Below the pieces are notes generated by a model. The model was not told the origin of the DNA. It was given only the letters and a program-made list of their open reading frames with translations, and made no database searches. A program made the position numbers and the translations under genes. Positions 56,705 through 64,000 of a stretch of 64,000 nt of DNA are shown one piece after another. The stretch lies in NCBI RefSeq assembly GCF_003318235.1, contig NZ_QOCG01000014.1:1-64000 (forward strand), read 5' to 3'. Origin of the DNA: Loktanella sp. D2R18 (GTDB lineage Bacteria > Pseudomonadota > Alphaproteobacteria > Rhodobacterales > Rhodobacteraceae). The stretch's first letter is position 1; each line of letters opens with the position of its first letter.

Positions 56705-57673
56705 ATGAAAATGGGATTTGTGGGACTAGGCAATGTCGGCGGTAAACTTGCCGGAAGCCTTTTGCGGAATGGATTTGACCTCACGGTTTTGGATCTAAAT
56801 CCTGATCTCGTTGCGGATTTTGTCGAAAAAGGTGCAAAAGCCGCACAAAGCCCTGCCGAACTCATGCGCGATTGCGATGCGGTGATCACCTGTTTGCCGT
56901 CACCAGCGGCCTGCGCCACAGTGGTCGAAGCAATGTTGCCCGAAGTAAATGACACGAAAATCTGGATGGAAATGTCCACTACCGAAGTGTCCGAGGTCAA
57001 ACGCCTTGCGGAATTGGTTGCACAAAAAGGCGGATCAGCGATTGAATGCCCTGTATCGGGCGGGTGCCATCGCGCCGACACCGGTAATATTTCGATCTTT
57101 GCAGGCTGCGACCGGCCCACATTTGAACGGATGCTGCCAATTCTAACAACTCTTGGGCGCCGGGTTTTGCACACAGGCGAAATCGGGTCAGCATCGACCC
57201 TCAAGGTCATGACAAACTACCTTGCGACCGCAAATTTGCTGACCTGCTGTGAAGCATTGGTGACAATGAAAGCCGCAGGTATTGACCTTAACACGACCTA
57301 TGAAGCGATGAAGATCAGCTCGGGCACGTCATTTGTACATGAAACCGAAAGTCAGGTTATCTTGAACGGATCGCGCGATATTTCGTTCACGATGGACCTT
57401 GTAAAAAAAGACATCGGCCTGTTTCAAAAGCTAGCCGAAGACGCCAATATTCCGTTGGAAATCAGCCCTTTGATGGTGCAAATTTTCGACGATGGAATCG
57501 CGAAATACGGCGACCGCGAACTGTCACCAAATATTATTCGTCGCCTCGAAGACGCGACGGGTTTGGATGTGACTGCGCCGGGATTCCCGCTGGAACTGAC
57601 GGACGATGAACCAGAAGAACAAGGCTACGAAGTTATACCAACAGGGTTAAGCAAACCCGTTTTAGCGGAGTGA
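56705..57673 (+). CDS. 3-hydroxyisobutyrate-dehydrogenase-like NAD(P) oxidoreductase
   Basis: A 322-residue beta-hydroxyacid dehydrogenase. The N-terminal Rossmann fold has GFVGLGNVGGKLAGSLLRNG (about residues 4-23). The substrate motif is ECPVSGGCHRADTGNISIFA, and the catalytic lysine is in STLKVMTNYL. GGGGA precedes the ATG by 8 bases. It is the first gene of the class II aldolase/dioxygenase operon and begins well after Anbu (229 bases). Confidence 0.85.
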   Translation: MKMGFVGLGNVGGKLAGSLLRNGFDLTVLDLNPDLVADFVEKGAKAAQSPAELMRDCDAVITCLPSPAACATVVEAMLPEVNDTKIWMEMSTTEVSEVKRLAELVAQKGGSAIECPVSGGCHRADTGNISIFAGCDRPTFERMLPILTTLGRRVLHTGEIGSASTLKVMTNYLATANLLTCCEALVTMKAAGIDLNTTYEAMKISSGTSFVHETESQVILNGSRDISFTMDLVKKDIGLFQKLAEDANIPLEISPLMVQIFDDGIAKYGDRELSPNIIRRLEDATGLDVTAPGFPLELTDDEPEEQGYEVIPTGLSKPVLAE

Positions 57674-57677
57674 TTAG

Positions 57678-58421
57678 ATGACACATCAAAACATGGACCA
57701 CTGGAAAGAGCGCGCGGACCTTGCCGCGACATTCCGCTGGGCTGCCCGGCTCAACATGCACGAAGGCGTTGCCAATCACTTTAGTCTTGCGGTGAATGAT
57801 GATGGCACGCAATTCCTGATTAACCCAAACCAAGCCCATTTTGCGCGCATCAAAGCATCTGACCTGCTTTTGCTGGACGCCAATGACCCGAATGTTCTGG
57901 ATCAACCTAACGCGCCCGACCCAACCGCGTGGGGCCTGCACGGATCATTGCACCGTTTGTGTCCCCACGCACGCTGTGTCATGCACACCCATTCGATTTG
58001 GTCGACTGTGTTGGCCTGCCTCGCCGATAGCACCCTGCCCCCAATCGATCAAAACACAGCGACATTTTATAACCGTTACGTGATCGATCAGGAATTTGGT
58101 GGTTTGGCTTTCGAATCCGAAGGCATCCGCTGCGCTGAAATGCTCTCGGACCCCGCGAAAAAAGTCATGATCATGGGCAACCATGGCGTCTTGGTCATTG
58201 GCAGCGATGTCGCTGACACATTCAACCGCCTTTATTACTTTGAACGTGCTGCAGAGACCTATGTGCGCGCTTTGCAAACCGGGCAAAAGCTGCGCGTTCT
58301 TTCTGATGAAGTCGCGGAAAAAACAGCCAAAGAATTAGATGATTATCCCGGCCAGGCAGAGGCCCATTTGGCCGAAATCCGCGCCATCCTTGATGATGAA
58401 AAAAACACCTACGCTAATTAA
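57678..58421 (+). CDS. Class II aldolase/adducin-family protein
   Basis: A 247-residue protein. The metal-binding histidines lie in RCVMHTHSIWSTVLACL, and the third is in IMGNHGVLVIG. It starts five bases after the dehydrogenase. The role in this pathway is unassigned: such enzymes can cleave aldols or act as isomerases or decarboxylases. Confidence 0.85.
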   Translation: MTHQNMDHWKERADLAATFRWAARLNMHEGVANHFSLAVNDDGTQFLINPNQAHFARIKASDLLLLDANDPNVLDQPNAPDPTAWGLHGSLHRLCPHARCVMHTHSIWSTVLACLADSTLPPIDQNTATFYNRYVIDQEFGGLAFESEGIRCAEMLSDPAKKVMIMGNHGVLVIGSDVADTFNRLYYFERAAETYVRALQTGQKLRVLSDEVAEKTAKELDDYPGQAEAHLAEIRAILDDEKNTYAN

Positions 58422-58451
58422 CGCCAACCTCCATATCACGAGATCAAGACC

Positions 58452-59561
58452 ATGATGAACACGCAGTTTGAATTGCAGGACAACGGGGTCATCGTACCGC
58501 TGTCTAGTGGCCCTAAATACTTTAACTATTACTGGCTCCGTGATGCGAGTAATTCCAGCATTGACCCCCAAACCCGCGAACGTATCTTTGACGTGTCTCA
58601 GCTTGCCAGCGCCCCCAAGGCGCAGGCCCTGTCGGTCAAAGATGATATGCTCGTGATCGATTGGGAAGCCGAAGACTGCCCAAGCGAGGTCCCGCTTGCA
58701 CTGCTTGAAAGTGTTGCGACAACTGGCCGGGCCGCAGATGTTGCGGCTATCCCACGTAAGGTTTGGTATAGCGACCATTTGCCCAACATCCCTCGCATCC
58801 CGCAGGCAGAGGTGATCAACACAGCTGCCGGTCGCGCCGAGCTGACCCGCGCATTGATCGAGGACGGCATCGCCATCGTCACCGAAATGGAGCCAACGGA
58901 AGATTCCCTGCCCAATCTGGTCAAGGCAATCGGCCCGGTTACCCCATCGGGCGAAGGGTTGTTCTTTAACGTGCGCGTTGAAATTGAGCCAACAAACCTT
59001 GCCTTTACGGCGGGTCCGCTTGAAATGCACACCGACCTGCCCGGCGAAGAAGCGGCCCCAGGCGTGCAGTTCTTGCATTGCCTTGAGAATACGGTCGACG
59101 GCGGCCTTTCACTGTTTTTAGACGGCGTCGCGGTTGCGATGGCGCTTAAAGAAGAAGATCCAGACGCGTTCGACATGCTTGCGGCACATAAGATTCCGTT
59201 CTTTTATCGGCACGATAAGATTGATTACCGGTCGCATCAGCGTGTGATCGAAACTGATCAGGACGGCAATGTCACCGGGGTGACTATTTCTCAGCATCTT
59301 CAGGACAACATGGATCTGCCCCAAGACCTTCTTGATCGCTATTACCCGGCCTTCATCAAGTTCATTCGCATGATGCAAGAAGACCGGTTTTTGCTGAAAT
59401 TCAAATCCGAGGCCGGAAATTGCGTGGTGTTTGATAACCACCGGATCGTCCACGGGCGCGAAGGCTATGTCGCCGACAGTGGCAGTCGCCATTTGCGCGG
59501 GTGCTACACCGACCGCGCCGCGATGCGCAGCACCTACCGGATTGCATCGAAATCTGCATAA
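58452..59561 (+). CDS. Gamma-butyrobetaine-hydroxylase-like dioxygenase
   Basis: A 369-residue Fe(II)/2-oxoglutarate dioxygenase. An N-terminal DUF971/GBBH-like domain (YFNYYWLRDASNSS, about residues 24-37) precedes a TauD fold. The iron ligands are His and Asp in EMHTDLPG and the distal His in VFDNHRIVHGREGY. Gamma-butyrobetaine hydroxylase and trimethyllysine hydroxylase share this domain order, so a carnitine-like substrate is possible but not proven. It is third in the operon and ends at a strong bidirectional terminator. Confidence 0.85.
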   Translation: MMNTQFELQDNGVIVPLSSGPKYFNYYWLRDASNSSIDPQTRERIFDVSQLASAPKAQALSVKDDMLVIDWEAEDCPSEVPLALLESVATTGRAADVAAIPRKVWYSDHLPNIPRIPQAEVINTAAGRAELTRALIEDGIAIVTEMEPTEDSLPNLVKAIGPVTPSGEGLFFNVRVEIEPTNLAFTAGPLEMHTDLPGEEAAPGVQFLHCLENTVDGGLSLFLDGVAVAMALKEEDPDAFDMLAAHKIPFFYRHDKIDYRSHQRVIETDQDGNVTGVTISQHLQDNMDLPQDLLDRYYPAFIKFIRMMQEDRFLLKFKSEAGNCVVFDNHRIVHGREGYVADSGSRHLRGCYTDRAAMRSTYRIASKSA

Positions 59562-59600
59562 AAAAACGGCGCGGGGATCAAACCCCGCGCCGCATCTTTT
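59559..59600. terminator. Bidirectional terminator between convergent operons
   Basis: CGGCGCGGGG at 59567-59576 pairs with CCCCGCGCCG at 59583-59592 around a six-base loop. An A-run on the left and a T-run on the right make it work in both directions. It separates the dioxygenase operon from the aldehyde dehydrogenase operon. Confidence 0.93.
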
Positions 59601-59617
59601 TGAATTTATTGATCTAT

Positions 59618-61048
59618 TTACGCCACGAACGGCGGGCGCACCTTTACCTCAAGATAATCTTCTAGACCAAGCATCCCACCTTCGCGGCCATTGCCAGACT
59701 GTTTATAGCCACCAAAAGGTGATCCATAGTCAGGTCCGCGCCCGTTGATCTGGATCGTTCCCGCACGCAGTTGACGCACGACACGCGCAGCGCGCTCTGG
59801 GTCACTTGTCTGCACATATGCGGCCAATCCATATTCTGTGTCATTGGCCATGCGGATGGCGTCTTGTTCTGTATCAAACGGCGTGATCACCAAAACCGGA
59901 CCAAAGATTTCTTCGCGTGAAATCCGCATATCGTGATCCACATCACAGAAAATCGTAGGCTTCACGAACCAGCCTTTGTTGATCCCGTCAGGACGCCCAA
60001 GACCACCGACCAAAACCCGTGCGCCTTCGTCAATCCCCATTTGGATCATGGCCTGCACCCGGTCATATTGGATTTTATCGAACAAAGGCCCGATGTGGTC
60101 GCCCTCTTGCGTTGGATCGCCAACTTCTTGTGTCAAGGCGACAGATTTCGCGATCTCGAGCACATCATCATAGCAGCTGCGTTCCACCAAAAGGCGCGTG
60201 GGCGCGTTGCATGATTGGCCCGTGTTATAAAAACAGCCTTCGACACTTTCCTTAATCCGCTTGTCCAAATCAGCGTCGGCGAAAACAAGGTTAGGTGACT
60301 TGCCACCCAATTCGAGCGTCACGCGTTTGACGGTGTCAGCCGCATCCTTTGATACAGCTGTGCCCGCGCGGGTGGACCCGGTAAAGGACATCATCGCAAT
60401 ATCAGGATGGCGCGACATTGCAGACCCAACCGATGGCCCATCACCCTGCACAAGGTTGAAAACACCAGCGGGATAGCCAGCGGCATCCACGATTTCAGCA
60501 TAGATTTGCGCAGACCACGGCGTGTGCTCTGAAGGTTTTAGCACGCAAGTCGCCCCAGTTGCCAAAGCAGGCACAACCTTAAGCGCAATTTGGTTAATCG
60601 GCCAGTTCCACGGTGTGATCAGACCGCAAACACCAATCGGTTCATGGCTGATGATATCGCCATTGTACAAGATTTCTTCTTCGTCCAAAGTTTCAAGCGC
60701 CGTAATAAAATGATCCAAGTGGCCCAAGCCCGCGTCGGCTTGCACACCCAAAGACATCGTCGCTGGCGCACCCATTTCTGCGGTCATCGCCTCTGCCAGA
60801 TCGCCCATTCGCGCCTCTGTTGCGACACGCAGCTTTTTCAGCAGCGCGAGGCGTTCTTCCTTAGTGGTCATTGAAAACGTTTCAAACGCACGTTTGGCTG
60901 CTGCCACCGCGCGATCGACATCTTCGCTATTGCCCATTGATACCGTCCCGATTTGGGCTTCGGTCGCGGGGTTCATGATGGGCATTGTTGCGTCAGACGC
61001 CGGGTCCACCCATGCGCCATCAATATAGAATTTATTCAGTGTCAGCAT
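59618..61048 (-). CDS. NAD(P)-dependent aldehyde dehydrogenase
   Basis: A 476-residue enzyme (start MLTLNKFYIDGAWVDP with AGGAG upstream). The NAD motif LELGGKSPNLVFADADL and catalytic cysteine in GCFYNTGQSCNAPTRLLVE are present. The active-site glutamate lies in VTLELGGK. It follows the enolase-superfamily gene by 10 bases. In the proposed pathway it oxidises the aldehyde made upstream. Confidence 0.92.
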   Translation of the reverse strand: MLTLNKFYIDGAWVDPASDATMPIMNPATEAQIGTVSMGNSEDVDRAVAAAKRAFETFSMTTKEERLALLKKLRVATEARMGDLAEAMTAEMGAPATMSLGVQADAGLGHLDHFITALETLDEEEILYNGDIISHEPIGVCGLITPWNWPINQIALKVVPALATGATCVLKPSEHTPWSAQIYAEIVDAAGYPAGVFNLVQGDGPSVGSAMSRHPDIAMMSFTGSTRAGTAVSKDAADTVKRVTLELGGKSPNLVFADADLDKRIKESVEGCFYNTGQSCNAPTRLLVERSCYDDVLEIAKSVALTQEVGDPTQEGDHIGPLFDKIQYDRVQAMIQMGIDEGARVLVGGLGRPDGINKGWFVKPTIFCDVDHDMRISREEIFGPVLVITPFDTEQDAIRMANDTEYGLAAYVQTSDPERAARVVRQLRAGTIQINGRGPDYGSPFGGYKQSGNGREGGMLGLEDYLEVKVRPPFVA

Positions 61049-61058
61049 ATTGCGTCTC

Positions 61059-62270
61059 CTAGTGGGTAATCGGTTGTTGTGCCATTTCGAGGTGAAGCGC
61101 GTCGCCCGTATAGGGCATATCGGCGATTGCCTCATCGTTGAGTTCCAACCCTAAACCTGGGGTCGTTGGGGGAATAATGTAACCATTGTCCCACGTAATT
61201 TCGCCTTTCACAGAGGACATGTAGGGACCATCAAATGTGCCAATGCTTTCCAAGATCAAAAAGTTCGGACTGCATGACGCGATTTGGATATTCGCTGCGG
61301 CAACAATGGGACCACAATAGAGATGCGGCGCAATTTGCACCGACCGCGTTTCTGCCATCCCGGCGATCTTCTTGGCTTCCAGAAGCCCCCCAACCCGGCC
61401 CAAATTGATCTGCAGGATGGAGGCCGCGCTCGTTTCTATCATCCGTGCGAACTCATGTTTGGTGCAAAGCCGTTCGCCAGCGGCGACGGGAATAGATGTG
61501 AATGCCGCGACCTGCGCCATGTCTGAGGGGTTTTCCGGCGGTAGCGGTTCTTCGAACCAAAGCGGATCGAACGGTTCAATCGCACGCGCCATACGTTTGG
61601 CACCAGACACCGTAAACTGCCCATGCGTGCCAAAAAGTAGGTCCGCGCTGTCACCAACCGCCGCGCGGATCGCACGGCAAAAGCCAACGCTCAGTGTGAT
61701 ATCTTCCAGCCGAGGCTGCCGCCCATCATAGATCGAAAATGGACCCGCTGGGTCAAATTTCAGCGCGGTAAACCCCTGCTCGACCATTTCAGCCGCGATC
61801 TGAGCCGCGATGTCTGGATCATTGTAGGCATTCGGCGTTGATGGATCGGGATAGACATCACCGGACGGCGGATAAATATAGGAATAGCTGCGCAAGCGAT
61901 CATGCACGCGCCCGCCAAGCAATTCGTAAACAGGCTTATCCGCAGCCTTGCCGACGATATCCCAACACGCCATTTCCAGACCACTAAAGACACCCATTAC
62001 AGTGACATCGGGGCGCTGCGTAAAACCGGCCCCGTAAGATTTGCGAAACAGTTTCTCAATATGATGGGGGTCGGCCCCGTCAAAATGGCGCCCGAACATA
62101 TCGCGGGCCATCGCACAGCATAGATCCGGGCCGAATGTCGCGTTATAAATCTCGCCGACGCCAGTGATCCCGCAGGCGGTGGTCAGGCGGACAAAGATAA
62201 AATAGCGCCCACCATGGCGCGGCGGCGGGTTTCCCACGACAAAGGTTTCCAGTTTTTCGAGCTTCATCAT
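61059..62270 (-). CDS. Mandelate racemase/muconate-lactonizing enzyme family protein
   Basis: A 403-residue enolase-superfamily protein, beginning MMKLEKLETFVVGNPPPRHG. The barrel motifs are ALKFDPAGPFS (lysine position), LLFGTHGQFTV (metal ligand position), FEEPLPPENP and AAGERLCTKHEF; the C-terminal APHLYCGP holds a histidine that could be the general acid. This pattern is close to sugar-acid dehydratases of the galactonate type. The true substrate is unknown. Its start overlaps the GMC oxidoreductase stop by four bases. Confidence 0.85.
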   Translation of the reverse strand: MMKLEKLETFVVGNPPPRHGGRYFIFVRLTTACGITGVGEIYNATFGPDLCCAMARDMFGRHFDGADPHHIEKLFRKSYGAGFTQRPDVTVMGVFSGLEMACWDIVGKAADKPVYELLGGRVHDRLRSYSYIYPPSGDVYPDPSTPNAYNDPDIAAQIAAEMVEQGFTALKFDPAGPFSIYDGRQPRLEDITLSVGFCRAIRAAVGDSADLLFGTHGQFTVSGAKRMARAIEPFDPLWFEEPLPPENPSDMAQVAAFTSIPVAAGERLCTKHEFARMIETSAASILQINLGRVGGLLEAKKIAGMAETRSVQIAPHLYCGPIVAAANIQIASCSPNFLILESIGTFDGPYMSSVKGEITWDNGYIIPPTTPGLGLELNDEAIADMPYTGDALHLEMAQQPITH

Positions 62271-63883
62271 GCGTCCTCTAGGATAAGTGCGGCGGCGCGT
62301 AGCGCCAGCATCATTGTTGGCGCATTTGTATTGCCTGAGGTGATATTAGGAAAGGCCGAAGCATCTGCGACACGTAAACCAGACACGCCGTGGACACGCA
62401 ATTTTTCATCCAAAACAGAATCTTGCGCGGTGCGGCCCATCCGGCAAGTACAGGTTGGATGATAGACGGTGGACGCGCGGTTCTGAAAGTCTTGCAACAG
62501 GCCCGCATCATCCATTTGCATCAAATCTGGGGCTTTGGCCTGCGTCGTCACCGCGCGCAGGCTTGCGGTGCGCGCAAACCCTTGAAGAACTTTGCCCGCC
62601 GCAATTGCTGCCGCCTTGTCGCCGTCAGTTTCTAATGAATTTGGTTGAATGATCGGCGCGTCTTGCGCATGTGGCGATGCGATCTCAACGGTTCCCGAGC
62701 TTGTCGGGCGGCACGGTTGCGCGGAAATTTGGTAACCTGGCGTCGCATCCACGGTCACATCGCCAGATGCAGATAGCCCATAAGACACGGGGTTAAAGTA
62801 AAGCTGCACATCCGGCACAGCACTATCCGGGTCAGTACGAACAAAACCGCCCACTTGGTTCACGGGCACCGCGAGCGGTCCCTTCCGTGTCAGTAAATAT
62901 TGCAGCCCGGCACGTAATCGCCCAAACCGGCGCCCAAGTACGTTGTTGAGCGTCGGGGTACTCGCTTGAAACTGATATGAAACGGCCAGATGGTCCTGCA
63001 AACCGCGCCCAACCCGGGGCAAATCATGTATAACGTCGATACCGTGCGCGCGCAGCACCTCAGCCGGACCGAGCCCAGACAGTTGCATCAATTTCGGCGA
63101 ATTGATCGCACCCGCGCAGAGTATCACCTCTTTGCGGGCTTTCGCAATTTGCGACACGCCACGTTGTTTCAACGATACCCCCGTCACGGCGCGCCCATCT
63201 AAGACCAAGCGATCAACTTCGGCATGGCGCTTGATATGCAAATTCGTGCGACGCCGCGCGGGTCGCAAAAACGCATCAGCAGAGGACCAACGAAACCCAT
63301 TGCGTACGGTGCTCCGGTAGTAGCTAACGCCGTCTGCGTCAGGCGCGTTCAAATTCGCGATAACCGGATAGCCAGCATCGCCCGCGGCATCGAGGAATAC
63401 CTTCGAAAACGGCGACATCTGATCGGTCAGGTCTGTTACATGAATTGGGCCATTACCCCGGGTCTGACGCCCGGCACCTGGCATTTTCGTGTGGGTTTCA
63501 GCGGCATCATATACCGCGCGCACTGCATCCCAGCCCCAACCACGCGCCCCTGCCGCCTCCCAATCGTCGAAATCTCTGGGCAACCCACGCATATAGGTCA
63601 TCGCGTTGATGGAGCTAGAGCCGCCAATGAGCTTGCCGCGCGGCCAAGATATCGCGCGCCCGTTCAGACCGGGATCGGGGGCCGTCTGGTACCCCCAATT
63701 CAACGCTGGGTTGGCCACATTGATTGCATAGCCCAACGGAACTTTGACCCAAAACCGGGCGTCGCTGCCACCACTTTCTAAAAGCAACACAGTATGCTTG
63801 CCGCAAGCGCTTAGCCGATTGGCCAAAACGCAACCCGCAGATCCCGCGCCAACGATAACATAGTCAAATTCCAAGTGCTTCAT
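62267..63883 (-). CDS. GMC-family FAD oxidoreductase (choline dehydrogenase-like)
   Basis: A 538-residue flavoprotein. The FAD-binding loop DYVIVGAGSAGCVLANRLS is at the N-terminus and GGSSSINAMTYMRG follows. The active-site histidine region is HPTCTCRMG near the C-terminus. Members oxidise alcohols to aldehydes. It is the first gene of the operon GMC, enolase-superfamily, aldehyde dehydrogenase. In its 117-base leader no operator is recognised, and the regulator is not in the window. Confidence 0.9.
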   Translation of the reverse strand: MKHLEFDYVIVGAGSAGCVLANRLSACGKHTVLLLESGGSDARFWVKVPLGYAINVANPALNWGYQTAPDPGLNGRAISWPRGKLIGGSSSINAMTYMRGLPRDFDDWEAAGARGWGWDAVRAVYDAAETHTKMPGAGRQTRGNGPIHVTDLTDQMSPFSKVFLDAAGDAGYPVIANLNAPDADGVSYYRSTVRNGFRWSSADAFLRPARRRTNLHIKRHAEVDRLVLDGRAVTGVSLKQRGVSQIAKARKEVILCAGAINSPKLMQLSGLGPAEVLRAHGIDVIHDLPRVGRGLQDHLAVSYQFQASTPTLNNVLGRRFGRLRAGLQYLLTRKGPLAVPVNQVGGFVRTDPDSAVPDVQLYFNPVSYGLSASGDVTVDATPGYQISAQPCRPTSSGTVEIASPHAQDAPIIQPNSLETDGDKAAAIAAGKVLQGFARTASLRAVTTQAKAPDLMQMDDAGLLQDFQNRASTVYHPTCTCRMGRTAQDSVLDEKLRVHGVSGLRVADASAFPNITSGNTNAPTMMLALRAAALILEDA

Positions 63884-64000
63884 GGGGTCAGCCCGTGTTT
63901 CTAGGGGGCCAATTTGCAGCTATTTTCCCGATGACTTCAAACAAGCACTTTTGCGCCTAAGGGGTGGTTTTCGTTAATCACAAAGACTTGAAGGGTAAGC

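Overview
The window looks like a chromosome segment of a marine-type Rhodobacteraceae (Alphaproteobacteria). The evidence is the cell-cycle regulators CtrA, SciP and ChpT, the order rplU-rpmA-GNAT-obg-proB-proA, L21 with a helix-hairpin-helix tail, DUF1127 and DUF3553 small proteins, and GC near 55%. All calls come from reading sequence and translations; no database search was run.

Left end (1-3305): the right end of a prophage or integrative island inserted at tRNA-Leu(CAA). It has a divergent early switch (short leftward genes against an XRE-type repressor), copies of a GGAC-TTTT-GTCC operator at two promoters, a short rightward operon ending in an excisionase-like gene, and a convergent tyrosine integrase. 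The other attachment site lies beyond base 1.

Core 3.5-28.4 kb: a DedA-like protein and DsbB; an Lrp-type regulator divergent from an arginase-ornithine cyclodeaminase operon (arginine to proline); gyrA; an outer-membrane beta-barrel; trmFO-gluQ; hisI; a NifU-like protein; ligA-recG; sciP-ctrA; mnmA; a rhodanese; an MDR oxidoreductase; a PEBP-family protein; a P-loop protein; metA; a lipoprotein hydrolase; ppk2 with a TetR regulator; and a PagL-like deacylase.

At 28.4-30.2 kb is a decayed patch: remnants of a polyamine-type ABC transporter cut by an IS3-family fragment, beside an AT-richer sulfotransferase gene. A second IS3 scar, joined to a broken tRNA-Ser, sits at 46.9-47.1 kb beside an intact tRNA-Asn.

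From 30.3 to 49.7 kb: rplM-rpsI, a MocR regulator, DUF1127, an M32 carboxypeptidase, ctaA, trmJ, a TfoX-like protein, a ThiE-like protein, olsB-olsA (ornithine lipids), a DUF3553 gene divergent from chpT, the rplU-to-proA operon, small lipoproteins, an MBL hydrolase and an EnvZ-like kinase.

At 49.7-56.5 kb is the most intriguing block: a giant transglutaminase-DUF2126 protein, a circularly permuted ATP-grasp ligase, an alpha-E protein and the proteasome-like peptidase Anbu. Together they predict a peptide-ligation and proteolysis system of unknown substrate. At 56.7-63.9 kb, two convergent operons (dehydrogenase, class II aldolase and gamma-butyrobetaine-hydroxylase-like dioxygenase; GMC oxidoreductase, enolase-superfamily dehydratase and aldehyde dehydrogenase) look like one catabolic pathway for an unidentified hydroxylated or carnitine-like substrate.
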